Assembly (NCBI GenBank): GCA_041389725.1
Contig: JAWKRG010000002.1
Location: 1,674,001 to 1,738,000 of the forward strand
Reading direction: 5' to 3'
DNA: 64,000 nt
Origin: Polyangiaceae bacterium
Lineage (GTDB): Bacteria; Myxococcota_A; Polyangia; Polyangiales; Polyangiaceae
This document shows, in pieces, positions 54,124 to 62,151 of this stretch (position 1 is the stretch's first letter; each line of letters begins with the position of its first letter). The notes below the pieces were generated by a model. That model had not been told where the DNA came from and did no database searches. It saw only the letters and a program-made list of their open reading frames with translations. The position numbers and the translations under genes are program-made.

Positions 54124-55824
54124 ATGGTCAGCATCGTTCACGCCGCGCGCGACATCGGTCGCCTTCGCGACATCTCGCGGGTACTGGTCACGCATGGCTT
54201 TGGTGAAGTCGTCAGCCGCCTGGGCATCTTCCGTCGCAAGGGCAAAGATGAGCCTCCTGACTCCTCGCGCAGCGTCGATCTGAGCCCCGAAGATGAAGCC
54301 GAAGGCGTGCGGGCCAAAGCCGAGTCCACCTTGGCGGTACGCGTGCGCCGCGTGCTCGAAGATCTGGGACCGTCCTTCGTCAAGTTGGGACAGATCGCGT
54401 CCACCCGCTCGGACGTGCTCCCCGCGGACGTCATCTTGGAGTTGAAGAAGCTGCAGGACTCCGTTCCCCCCGTGAGCTTCGAGAAGATCCGCGAACAAGT
54501 CGAGCGATCCCTCGGTGAGGACCTCGAGGAAGTCTTCGAGGACTTCGAGGAAAAGCCCCTGGCCGCCGCCAGCATTGCCCAGGTGCACCGCGCCAAGCTC
54601 AAAACCGAAGAGGGCACCCGCGACGTGGTGGTCAAGGTGCAGCGTCCTGGGATCGCGCAAACCATCGCCAGCGACGTGGACTTGCTGCACACCTTCGCCA
54701 CCCTTGTGGAACGCGCCATCCCGGAGAGTCGCATCTACTCACCCGTCGCCCTGGTACAGCAGTTCGATCGCGCCATCACCGCGGAGTTGGACTTCACGGC
54801 CGAGGCGGAAAACGCCTCGCGCTTCGCCCAGCACTTCGAGGGCTTTCGCAACGTCCACTTTCCTCACGCGTACAAAGAGGCGTCGAGCAAACACGTGCTC
54901 ACCCTCGAGTTCTTGGACGGCAAGAAAGTCTACGACGCCATTCGCGCCGGGCACGTGGGCAAGAAGCTGACGCGCATCGCCCTGGACGTGATCGTCAAGC
55001 AGATCTTCGAGGACGGCTTCTTCCACGCCGATCCGCATCCCGGTAACGTGCTGGTCCTCGGTCCACCGGAGAACCCCGTACTGGCGATGATCGATCTGGG
55101 CATGGTCGGCCGGCTCAGCCCGCGCATGCGCGACTTGACCGTCGACGTCATGGTCAGCGCCGTACGGCGCGACTACGAGGGCATCGCCGACGCGATGTAC
55201 TCCATCGGCACCCCCACCAAGAAGATCGACATGGACGCCTACCGCGCCGAGGTGGCCATGCTCAGCGAGAAGTACCTGGGCAAGCAGCTACGCGACATCG
55301 AGATGTCCGCCATGATCCGCGACCTGGTGCGCGGCGCCACCAAGTACGGCCTGGAAATCCCGCCGGACTTCATGCTGGTGGGCAAGGCGCTGATGACCGT
55401 CGAGGGCGTGGGCAAGGAGCTCGACCCGGAGCTCGACATCTTCGAGGAAGCCAAACCGCTGTTCCTGGAGATGCTCAAGAAGCGCTACTCCCCGGAGCGA
55501 CTGGGCAACGACCTCCTGCGCCGCCTGGAACGCCTCTCCAATACCACCTACAACATGCCCCAGCAGCTGCAGGAAGTCCTGGACGACCTGCGCCTCGGTC
55601 GGCTGTCGATCGTCACGACCGACCCCGGTATCAAGCATGCTGGCGACCAGCTGGGCCGACGGCTGTTCGCTGCACTGGTCGGCAGCACCTTCGTCCTGGC
55701 AGGGGCGTGGCTCCTCTCCAGCAACAAGGACATCGCGGGCTACGTGCTGCTCGTGCTCGGCGCGCTCACCCTCGGCAACCACTTGCTGCTCGACGCCTAC
55801 CGCATGTTCCGCACGCGTCACTAG
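54124..55824 (+). CDS. ubiB: UbiB/ABC1 family atypical kinase
   Basis: The protein has 566 residues. The family-specific motifs are present: FVKLGQIASTRSDVLP (KxGQ), AASIAQVHRAKL (Ala-rich loop), the RPG-like VQRPGIAQTI, and the catalytic DGFFHADPHPGNVLV and MIDLGMVG. Two membrane helices end the protein (LFAALVGSTFVLAGAWLL and IAGYVLLVLGALTL). UbiB-type kinases support quinone synthesis, probably by extracting lipid intermediates. The cytoplasmic N-terminal 60 residues include a charged stretch. It is the last forward gene before the ATP synthase cluster. Confidence 0.93.
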   Translation: MVSIVHAARDIGRLRDISRVLVTHGFGEVVSRLGIFRRKGKDEPPDSSRSVDLSPEDEAEGVRAKAESTLAVRVRRVLEDLGPSFVKLGQIASTRSDVLPADVILELKKLQDSVPPVSFEKIREQVERSLGEDLEEVFEDFEEKPLAAASIAQVHRAKLKTEEGTRDVVVKVQRPGIAQTIASDVDLLHTFATLVERAIPESRIYSPVALVQQFDRAITAELDFTAEAENASRFAQHFEGFRNVHFPHAYKEASSKHVLTLEFLDGKKVYDAIRAGHVGKKLTRIALDVIVKQIFEDGFFHADPHPGNVLVLGPPENPVLAMIDLGMVGRLSPRMRDLTVDVMVSAVRRDYEGIADAMYSIGTPTKKIDMDAYRAEVAMLSEKYLGKQLRDIEMSAMIRDLVRGATKYGLEIPPDFMLVGKALMTVEGVGKELDPELDIFEEAKPLFLEMLKKRYSPERLGNDLLRRLERLSNTTYNMPQQLQEVLDDLRLGRLSIVTTDPGIKHAGDQLGRRLFAALVGSTFVLAGAWLLSSNKDIAGYVLLVLGALTLGNHLLLDAYRMFRTRH

Positions 55825-55937
55825 GCGCTCACATCCTCCCGTCACCGGACGGCCGAAGGTGCCTTCGCGACGTTCTCGCATCGCGTCTGAGCCTGCTGCT
55901 GCGAACCGTCCACGGCACTCTAGGCCACAAAAGCAAA

Positions 55938-55962
55938 CCGCCCCGCGTTTCGGGCGGGGCGG
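55938..55962 (-). terminator. Intrinsic terminator after atpE
   Basis: An 8-bp G+C stem (55938-55945/55955-55962) is followed on the minus strand by TTTGCTTTTG, 68 nt beyond the atpE stop. It lies between convergent ubiB and atpE and may serve both. Confidence 0.65.
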
Positions 55963-56030
55963 CTGCATTGCTGTGTTCGAATCAGCCCGAACTCAGGCAC
56001 ATGGCTCCGAGTTCGAACCAGAGCGCCAGC

Positions 56031-56366
56031 TCAGGGCACCTTGCCCTGGAGGATGAACGCGATGAGGAACGAGAACAGCACCAAGGACTCGATCAGCGCC
56101 AAACCGAGAATCATCGGCGTCTGAATGCGAGCGGCAGCGCCGGGGTTGCGGCTGATGCCTTCGAGAGCCGCAGCTGCGGCACGACCCTGGCCGATGCCGC
56201 CGCCGAGGGCGCCCAGACCAATCGCGATGCCGGCAGCCAGGGCCGCCATGGCCTTGGCGTCGAACTCGTTCGAGGCTGCGGCAGCGGCGGCCTCCTGGGC
56301 GAACGCGCTAGACGCGAAAAACGTGAAAAGCGACGCGCTGACGAGAGCCAGCTTCTTCTTGGTCAT
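56031..56366 (-). CDS. atpE: ATP synthase Fo subunit c, with signal-like N-terminus
   Basis: The protein has 111 residues, longer than the usual 75-90. Residues 1-23 resemble a signal peptide (ending AFAQE), as in some other c subunits. Two helices form the hairpin: AMAALAAGIAIGLGALGGGIGQG (loop SRNPGAA) and MILGLALIESLVLFSFLIAFIL. The ion-binding Glu is Glu93, followed by Ser94, and Gln60 lies in the first helix, a pairing found in sodium-binding c subunits; Tyr and Thr at the next positions are not. RBS AAGGAG precedes the ATG. It ends the reverse Fo gene set. Confidence 0.95.
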   Translation of the reverse strand: MTKKKLALVSASLFTFFASSAFAQEAAAAAASNEFDAKAMAALAAGIAIGLGALGGGIGQGRAAAAALEGISRNPGAAARIQTPMILGLALIESLVLFSFLIAFILQGKVP

Positions 56367-56479
56367 CTGCGAAATCTCCTTGTTCTACCCGGGCGGGCTA
56401 GTAGTCCGAATTTGCGTAGGGGGCTATCGAAAAATCCGCCCGCCAGGCTGTCGGCTGGGCGGCAGAACTAACCTATCGT

Positions 56480-57247
56480 TCAGTGCTCTTCGTGCTCCGT
56501 GGCCAACCCGATGTAGATGGCCGTGAGCAGGGAAAACACCAGGGTCTGGATCACGATCACCAAGACGCCGAGCAGCATGACCGGCAGCGGAACCACGACC
56601 GCAATCAGACCCATGAAGGTGCCGAGCACGATGTGATCGACACTCATGTTCATCATCAAGCGCACGGACAGCGTGACCGGGCGCACACACAGCGAGATGA
56701 TCTCGATGGGGAAGATCAGCGGCGCCAGCCACCACTTCGGGCCGGCCAAGTGCTTGATGTAGGCCATGCCGTTGGTCTGCAGGCCGTAGAGATTGAAGAG
56801 CAAGAACACCACCGCGGCGCAGCCAAAGGTGATGTTCAAGTTGCTGGTCGCCACCGGCGCACCGGGGATCAACGCCAACACGTTTGAAACGAAGACGAAC
56901 AGCGCGGAGCCGGCGACGACGTGGAAGTACTTCTTCGCGCGCTCGGGACCCATGACGCTCTTGCACAGATCGTAGAAGTAGCCGAGGAACGTCTCGATGA
57001 AGGTACGCAGGGTGAGCTTGTCCTCGGGAATCACCGCCTTGTCCGTATCGGACAGTCGTGCGCGCACGGAACCTGCGATCAGGAACAACAGCACGAAGAC
57101 CACGAGGGCTGCGATCAGGGGCTGCCAGCTCTGCCAGGTCGGCTCTTGCTTGCCCACGAAGGATTGACCCAAGTGATGAGCGTTGTGCTCCAGGGTCGAG
57201 CGGAAGTGCTCCAACAGCACGGTCAGCCAATTGGAATGCTCGGGCAT
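56480..57247 (-). CDS. atpB: ATP synthase Fo subunit a
   Basis: The protein has 255 residues. Five or six membrane helices are visible. The essential Arg of helix 4 appears in LSVRLMMNMS, where most subunits read LSLRLFGNMF, so the neighbourhood is divergent but the Arg is present. FIETFLGYFYDLCK and NGLTQT-like GLQTNGMAYIKH are also family features. It provides the ion half-channels facing the c-ring. The gene follows subunit I by three bases and precedes atpE by 113 bp. Confidence 0.93.
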   Translation of the reverse strand: MPEHSNWLTVLLEHFRSTLEHNAHHLGQSFVGKQEPTWQSWQPLIAALVVFVLLFLIAGSVRARLSDTDKAVIPEDKLTLRTFIETFLGYFYDLCKSVMGPERAKKYFHVVAGSALFVFVSNVLALIPGAPVATSNLNITFGCAAVVFLLFNLYGLQTNGMAYIKHLAGPKWWLAPLIFPIEIISLCVRPVTLSVRLMMNMSVDHIVLGTFMGLIAVVVPLPVMLLGVLVIVIQTLVFSLLTAIYIGLATEHEEH

Positions 57248-57250
57248 GAC

Positions 57251-57643
57251 TCAGCCTTTCTGCTCCAGAGCGGGCGAGGGGGACATTCCCCCGAACACGA
57301 TGCCCAGTGGCAGGGCGCCCCAGCCGAGGGCGAAGGGCAACACCATGATGAAATCGGTGCGGACGATGACGTAGAGCACCGCCGCGATCAGCGCGAGCTT
57401 GACGAGCACCACCAGCGTCCAAGACAGCCGCGGGCCACCACCGAGGAACGCTCGCACGACCCGCGCCACGACCCAGAGATTCCCAGCGCCGAGCAACGCG
57501 CCCAACGCCACCGACACCGCCGCACGCCCGCCCGAGAGCGCCACGGCCCCGGCGACGAACACGGCACCAACGATGAGCACCGCAATCATTGCGCGGCGGG
57601 CTCCTTCGTCAGCGGTCGTTTCGGTTCTTGCGTCCGGGGTCAT
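57251..57643 (-). CDS. ATP synthase subunit I-like membrane protein
   Basis: The ATG at 57643 gives 130 residues and overlaps the end of the upstream atpZ-like gene by 35 nt; a longer frame adds non-conserved sequence. Four hydrophobic helices are visible (ARRAMIAVLIVGAVFVAGAV, SVALGALLGAGNLWVV, TLVVLVKLALIAAVLYVIV, VLPFALGWGALPLGIVFGG), as in the AtpI/ATP-synt_I family that helps assemble the c-ring. The position just upstream of atpB supports the call. Confidence 0.8.
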   Translation of the reverse strand: MTPDARTETTADEGARRAMIAVLIVGAVFVAGAVALSGGRAAVSVALGALLGAGNLWVVARVVRAFLGGGPRLSWTLVVLVKLALIAAVLYVIVRTDFIMVLPFALGWGALPLGIVFGGMSPSPALEQKG

Positions 57644-57896
57644 TGAGGTAGCGCCTGCGCGCCTCCCGTTCTTCTCGTTCGGCTTTCTCTGCTTCTCTGT
57701 TGGCCCGCTCCAGAGCTCGAGTGACGGAGCGAACACCGGCAGCGACACCGAACCCGCAACCGAGCAACGCGAGCCAAGGACCGGTCCCCAGCCACTGATC
57801 CGCCTTGTTGCCGACCCAGAGCCCGAAAACGATGCTCAGGACCAGCTCGAGGCCAACCGTGCCGTAGGTACCGACGCCTTTCCAGTGATACTGCAC
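57609..57896 (-). CDS. AtpZ/AtpI-type small membrane protein
   Basis: A GTG at 57896 with GAGGG a few bases upstream is chosen (95 residues); a GTG at 57920 is the alternative, but it lies within a hairpin. Two helices (TVGLELVLSIVFGLWVG and WLALLGCGFGVAAGVRSV) are followed by a charged tail rich in Glu, Arg and Lys. The pattern is that of the AtpZ-like proteins found at the head of atp operons, proposed to bind magnesium or calcium or help assembly. It is first in the Fo set here. Confidence 0.7.
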   Translation of the reverse strand: MQYHWKGVGTYGTVGLELVLSIVFGLWVGNKADQWLGTGPWLALLGCGFGVAAGVRSVTRALERANREAEKAEREEREARRRYLNDPGRKNRNDR

Positions 57897-57900
57897 AACT

Positions 57901-57935
57901 GCCCTCGCCGGAGGGCTCACCCGCCCGAAGGCGGG
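57901..57935 (-). promoter_or_regulatory. Two adjacent hairpins ahead of the atp genes
   Basis: Perfect 6-bp stems with tetraloops are at 57901-57916 (GCCCTC-GCCG-GAGGGC) and 57920-57935 (CCCGCC-CGAA-GGCGGG on the plus strand). They would fold in the leader of the atpZ-like mRNA and could hide its start region. Confidence 0.5.
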
Positions 57936-58050
57936 ATCGGCACATTTGCCCTCGCGGGGAAGCGAGAGCGGCGCTCAATTAGCACGCGATAAGCCTGGGG
58001 GTCAACGTCCGAGGCGCGCCCGCGCGCGCGCCCGGTGCTATACAAAAAGC

Positions 58051-58983
58051 ATGAGAAAAACCGGGGTCCTGGCGGGAATGAGCGTGCTGTTCGTCGGCGG
58101 CGTTTGCCTTGCGCAACCAGGCGCGGACGAGCCGGCCGATCCACCGCCTGCCGCGCCCGAACCCGCGCCCGCTGCGGAGCCTCCTCCACCCGCGAGCGAC
58201 ACGCCACCGGGTCCGTACTACAGCGAGCCCCCACCTGCTCAGGGCGCTGCGCCACGCGGCGCGTCAGCGCCGCCGCCAGGCGCGCCGGGACAATACGTGT
58301 ACGAGCCGCCGCCACCTTACGCGGTGTACGAGCCGCCCCCGCCGCCCAAGCCGCGCCACGTCGCCCCCAAGTACTCCCTGTGGCTCGGCGCGCGCCTCGG
58401 TTGGTTCATTCCCTTCGGCAACCTGTGGGCGGAAGGTGACCCCAACACCCGTCAGCTCGTCGGCGAAGTGAAGTGGTCGCAGTACGCGTCAGCGGGCCCG
58501 ATGTTCGAGCTCGACGCTGGCGCACGCCTCGGCCGCTACTACACGCTGTTCCTACTCTGGGAGCGCGCACAGCTCGGGGCTGGCGACGAGAAGATCGCCA
58601 AGTACGGCACCCAAGAACGCGGTGAGACTGACTACTACGCCCTCGGTCTGCGTTTCTCGTCCAATCCGGACAAGGTTGGTTTCCTCACGGAGATCAATCT
58701 CGGCTATCGCCGCTTCCGCTCCATCTGGGACAGCGGCGCGGAGCTGCGCATGACCGAAGCGCCTCTCGAGTTTCGCCTCGGCCTCGGCGCCGACATTCGC
58801 ATCTCGCGCCTGTTCTCACTCTCGCCTCTCGTCACCCTAGGTGCCGGCTCCTTCGGCAGCGCGGAGTGGCTCAATCCAAACGGTTCCACCGCCGACGCCA
58901 CGACCCCGGGCGATCAAGCCGCCGGCCACGGCTGGGTCACGTTCCAGCTCGGCGGCCACTTCGACATCGCCGGCAGCGACTGA
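58051..58983 (+). CDS. Outer-membrane protein with Pro-rich N-terminal region
   Basis: The ATG at 58051 follows a TATACA hexamer by 6 nt and begins a signal peptide (ending GVCLAQPG), giving 310 residues. The next 85 residues are Pro/Ala/Glu and then Pro/Tyr rich (YVYEPPPPYAVYEPPPPP), likely a periplasmic wall-spanning stalk. The rest is barrel-like: YSLWLGARLGWFIPFGNLW, FELDAGARLGRYYTLFLLW, DYYALGLRFSSNPDKVG, and a C-terminal GWVTFQLGGHFDIAG. The function is unknown. It reads away from the atp leader. Confidence 0.68.
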   Translation: MRKTGVLAGMSVLFVGGVCLAQPGADEPADPPPAAPEPAPAAEPPPPASDTPPGPYYSEPPPAQGAAPRGASAPPPGAPGQYVYEPPPPYAVYEPPPPPKPRHVAPKYSLWLGARLGWFIPFGNLWAEGDPNTRQLVGEVKWSQYASAGPMFELDAGARLGRYYTLFLLWERAQLGAGDEKIAKYGTQERGETDYYALGLRFSSNPDKVGFLTEINLGYRRFRSIWDSGAELRMTEAPLEFRLGLGADIRISRLFSLSPLVTLGAGSFGSAEWLNPNGSTADATTPGDQAAGHGWVTFQLGGHFDIAGSD

Positions 58984-59063
58984 GTTCGTTTTGGGGTCTA
59001 GTGAGGCGCGCCCCTTCCAGACTAATCACCCGCGGTCCAACCAGGTGCGCAAGCGACGGGGAC

Positions 59064-59309
59064 TCACATCCAATACGCTCGGGTCGGCCGCAACGCTCGC
59101 TTTGCCCACGCTTCGGCTGCCTTTCCCGGCTTGCCGTGCAGCGCGTCCATTTCGTCGAGGAAGCTCTCTAGCTCCGCACGCGTAAGCTTCTCGTCCAGAG
59201 CGTCGCTCACGAAGGCGCTCAACGACTTGGAACGGTGGCGCGCCACTTCCTTCTTTGCCGCGGCCGGCACCTCTTGCCGAATGCTCAGCGCGACCTTGGT
59301 CGTAGTCAT
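59064..59309 (-). CDS. Orphan antitoxin-like ribbon-helix-helix protein
   Basis: The ATG at 59309 gives 81 residues. The N-terminus TTTKVALSIRQEVPAAAKKE and SLSAFVSDALDEKLTR matches the short strand and two helices of RHH antitoxins (VapB/RelB-like). The acidic C-terminus (LESFLDEMDALHG) is the region that would wrap a toxin. No toxin gene follows within the 80 bp to the next gene, so it is orphan or a remnant. Confidence 0.55.
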   Translation of the reverse strand: MTTTKVALSIRQEVPAAAKKEVARHRSKSLSAFVSDALDEKLTRAELESFLDEMDALHGKPGKAAEAWAKRALRPTRAYWM

Positions 59310-59463
59310 ACCCGCCCGTCCCTGCCCGTCAACCACACCATCGGGAGGTCCTTGCCCGAGGTCGCCGCTGCGAGCACTCGATTTCCGGACCTGCGAGCGG
59401 TTGGCGGCGTCCTCTACGCGGCGTGGGGAGTCACACTCCCGACTAGGACTGCACCTCGCTCCT

Positions 59464-60108
59464 TCAGGCGTAGCCCACGTACCACGGGATGCGCTTCTTC
59501 ACCGGGTGAAGGCGCCGCCAAAGCAGGTCTGGAAGGTAGAAGTCCGTGGAGCAGTACTCGCAGGTGGTGATGCGCGGTGTGTCTCCCGTCACCTTCAAGG
59601 CCGCCCCGCACTGCATGCACGCGATCATCACGGGGCGGTTGGCCTCCTCCAGCGCGAGCTCTTGAGCGCCGTCGGGATCACTCTCGGTGGCCGCACACCA
59701 AAGGCGCCGCGCCTGGGGCATCACCTGCACGAGCCACTCCGGTGCAGGGTGCGTGCTCGTGCGCTTGCCGCACTCGCTGCAAAACATCGGTCCCTGATGA
59801 TTCGCAGCCACGTCATTGATGGGCAGAAGTGCGCGGCAGCTCGGGCACTTGGGCATCTGCCGCCCGTAGGTGAGGTGCACCTGCACCCCCTGGATGAAGC
59901 ACTGGCTGTTCTGCCCCTCGTCCCAATCGAGGTCGTCGTAGTAGTCGAGCCCGTTCTCAAGGAGCGCTTTCCACATGCTTGGCGGCAGCGACAGGGCGCT
60001 CTCGCAATGCGGACAAGGAATGCTGCGCAACGGTCCGTCGAGGATCACGGGGTTGCCGCATTCGGTACAGGGCATCTGCAGCTTGTACATGCAAAAGCGA
60101 TAGCTCAC
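59464..60108 (-). CDS. Protein with three zinc-ribbon-like CxxC pairs
   Basis: A GTG at 60108 gives 214 residues; the ATG at 60090 is also possible. Three Cys4 units are visible: CTEC/CPHC near the N-terminus (about 14-37), CPSC/CSEC in the middle (about 87-112) and CMQC/CEYC near the C-terminus (about 166-190). These resemble rubredoxin-like knuckles that bind zinc and contact nucleic acid or proteins. There is no signal peptide. The gene overlaps the truncated AbiEii frame, which may explain the latter's loss. Confidence 0.65.
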   Translation of the reverse strand: MSYRFCMYKLQMPCTECGNPVILDGPLRSIPCPHCESALSLPPSMWKALLENGLDYYDDLDWDEGQNSQCFIQGVQVHLTYGRQMPKCPSCRALLPINDVAANHQGPMFCSECGKRTSTHPAPEWLVQVMPQARRLWCAATESDPDGAQELALEEANRPVMIACMQCGAALKVTGDTPRITTCEYCSTDFYLPDLLWRRLHPVKKRIPWYVGYA

Positions 60109-60847
60109 GGCCGCACCAGCGTAGCGCGGGGCTCCGCAGCACACCAACGCCCTTTCGAAGCGAATGGAGGATCGCGGGAGGTCCACCGGGGCAAGCATGT
60201 CGCGTGAGCGTCGGTGACGCGGGTCGCTCTCCTTTGTGTGTGAGGACGGCCTGAACCTTGTTGACCGCCATGTCCTCCAAGGAGTCGACGCGCAGCCCGC
60301 GCCACAACGTGTGCCGACCAACAGGGTCGTAGGGGTAGTACGCAAAATCGACGTGGCCCACTTCGCGACCGCGCGACGACAGCACCAACATCGTGCGCGG
60401 CCCCAGCGTGCGCACTTCGACGCCAAAGCGTAGCTTGCGCAGCTCCATTGCCACCTCGCGCAGGTCGCTCGGATCGAACTGGCGCATCGTGAAGAAGTCC
60501 AAGTCCAAGGACCGTCGGTGATGCAGATAGACCGCGCTAAGCGCGGTCGCGCCGCCGAAAGTGAATTCGGTCGCCAGCCGCGCCTTGCCCACCAAGAGCG
60601 GATCTCAAAACCTCCCGTCGCCGGACGGCCGATCCATCCGACCTGGCGTCGTTGCTCGCTGCGGGGCCCTCCTCACGTATTTCAATACGCTCCGGGCGCT
60701 CCTCGCTCGCGCCTCGCCAGCTCGGCGCCTCGACCGCCCAGCTCGGTCCAGTTTTGAGATCCGCTCTAAGTCGAGCACGCGCGATTGCCACGCGCTGAGC
60801 TTAGGCGGCGCGCCCGCCTTCGCCCCTCTCTTCGATCCAGATTTCAA
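59957..60847 (-). pseudogene. AbiEii-type nucleotidyltransferase toxin remnant
   Basis: A frame from about 60595 to 60240 reads GGATALSAVYLHHRRSLDLDFF, the nucleotidyltransferase core of AbiEii/AbiGii toxins, and continues to DSLEDMAVNKVQAVLT. The N-terminal part (KLSAWQSRVLDLERI) is found in another frame at about 60770-60820, separated by the 173-bp inverted-repeat element. A TTG start near 60847 fits. After VLT the frame changes into unrelated sequence and runs into the zinc-ribbon gene. Together this indicates insertion plus a later 3' truncation. Confidence 0.6.
60595..60767. mobile_element. MITE-like 173-bp element with 17-bp terminal inverted repeats
   Basis: Perfect inverted ends AGAGCGGATCTCAAAAC (60595-60611) and its complement (60751-60767) enclose 139 bp without a transposase. 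The interior has a stem CGTAT-TTCA-ATACG (60676-60689) and CCGTC-GCCG-GACGG. It splits the AbiEii-type gene. No exact target duplication is evident. The first 22 bases of its interior resemble 55848-55869. Confidence 0.7.
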
Positions 60848-61094
60848 GCAACCTTCTCGTTTCGCGCCGCAGCTCGAGCGCCGGCAGCGCACGCGCAATT
60901 GCGTCGACCGGGAAGCGGTCGAGCTCGCGCCAAAAACCGGACTCGACGATCTCCTGCAATACCTTGCGAATGCGCTCCGGGGGGTCTTTGTCCACGTCCA
61001 CCCAAGTGCGACCTCGATCGCAGGTGAAAACCTGGAATCGCCTTCGCCGAACTCTCACACCCCTAAGTGTAGACGCAGCGACCGGCAGTGTCAC
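60801..61094 (-). CDS. Small hypothetical protein upstream of the AbiEii remnant
   Basis: The likely start is a GTG at 61094 with AGGAG three bases away; ATG at 61155 is the alternative. The product has 97 residues, no membrane segment, and an Arg-rich N-terminus followed by a helical end (ALELRRETRRLLEIWIEERGE). It is not recognised. Its position before an AbiEii-type toxin suggests an antitoxin or partner, by context only. Its end overlaps the assumed start of the toxin remnant. Confidence 0.4.
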   Translation of the reverse strand: MTLPVAASTLRGVRVRRRRFQVFTCDRGRTWVDVDKDPPERIRKVLQEIVESGFWRELDRFPVDAIARALPALELRRETRRLLEIWIEERGEGGRAA

Positions 61095-61272
61095 CAGCTC
61101 CTGAGGAATCTCCGACGCGACCAGATTGCAGCAGCGGTCCTGGCAGGAACCCATCGAAGCGGAGGCGGTGGCTACGTCACCAGCACCGCAAGCCGAGACG
61201 TTGCCCCTCGACCCAGCCGATTCGCAGTCGTCGCCGCTTCGAGCAAAGGCCTTCTCGGGACCGGCCAGTGGG

Positions 61273-62151
61273 CTAGTTCCCAACGCCCGCGACGAGCTTG
61301 CCGTCCGCGTCGTAGCAGTCGAAACCGCCTGGTAGCTCTTGTGCCATGAGAGCACAGTCGTCCTGAGCCAGGCAGCGTCCGTACTGCTTGGCCACGTTGG
61401 CGTCCTTCGAGCCGACGTGGAACACGCCGCAGTTGAGTTCCTTGTCGCAGGGTTGGTCGTAGCCGCTTTCGCTCAAGGCGCACCACTTCCAATCGTAGGA
61501 GCAGAACCCTTGAGGGTGGTCCGGTGAGCGCCCGCTGCACGGCGTGGGGAAGTCGCTCTTGCACGTGGGACAGGCGCCGCCGCAAAGCAGCGTCCAGGTC
61601 TTTGGATCGGCGTGCGGACAGGTCGAGAGCCTTGGCAACGGCCGACCGTCGTAGGCGCTGAGATCGGAGTAGCGGCACACTCCGCGCGCGCCGAGCTTCC
61701 ACAGCTTCGCACAGACCTCTTCGGGCACGCAGACCAGATCGTTCTCGTAGCGCTCGAGGCACACCTCGCCGTCTTCACACTCCAGACACGCGCGGCTGCC
61801 CTTGTCGCCCAGATCCGAGTAGCAGATGCCCGCGACCGAGTCGCCGCCGAGGTCGTGGTCGAAGGGACGTGCACAGCCTCCTCCGGGGCACTCGTCCCCC
61901 GCGACCCAGGCGCAGTTCGCGTCTCCCCCACACAAACGCACGCCGGCGCTGGTCTTGCATGACGTTCCTCCAGTCGCGCCGACCCCGGCGCTGCCGCCAA
62001 TCCCTGCGCTACCCCCAGTGCCGCCCGTTCCTGCATTGCCGGCGGCATTGTCCGAAGTCGAACGTCCACCACACGACGCAAAGCATGCCGTCAGCAGCAC
62101 TAACACGCCGAGGAGCGCCAAGGTTCGGCGTGCGCTTTTGGCTACTTGCAC
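61273..62151 (-). CDS. Cys-rich lipoprotein with Gly-rich spacer
   Basis: A GTG start at 62151 gives 292 residues and overlaps the previous gene by 10 nt. The signal VLVLLTACFASCGG carries the lipid Cys. A Gly/Thr/Ala/Ser spacer is followed by about twenty Cys residues spaced as in disulfide-knotted domains (CLECEDGEVC, CGGACPTCKSDFPTPC, CDKELNCGVFHVG). A second half repeats a pattern ending CLAQDDC. It shares the motif CSGRSPDHPQGFC with a similar CTGRSPLHPYGAC in the next protein, so the two are paralogs. It is probably surface exposed; the role is unknown. Confidence 0.7.
   Translation of the reverse strand: MQVAKSARRTLALLGVLVLLTACFASCGGRSTSDNAAGNAGTGGTGGSAGIGGSAGVGATGGTSCKTSAGVRLCGGDANCAWVAGDECPGGGCARPFDHDLGGDSVAGICYSDLGDKGSRACLECEDGEVCLERYENDLVCVPEEVCAKLWKLGARGVCRYSDLSAYDGRPLPRLSTCPHADPKTWTLLCGGACPTCKSDFPTPCSGRSPDHPQGFCSYDWKWCALSESGYDQPCDKELNCGVFHVGSKDANVAKQYGRCLAQDDCALMAQELPGGFDCYDADGKLVAGVGN

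Noticed and set aside
58984..59063. Toxin gene partner for the antitoxin
   Set aside because: Only a 14-codon frame beginning VSPRRLRTW follows before a stop; too short to support.
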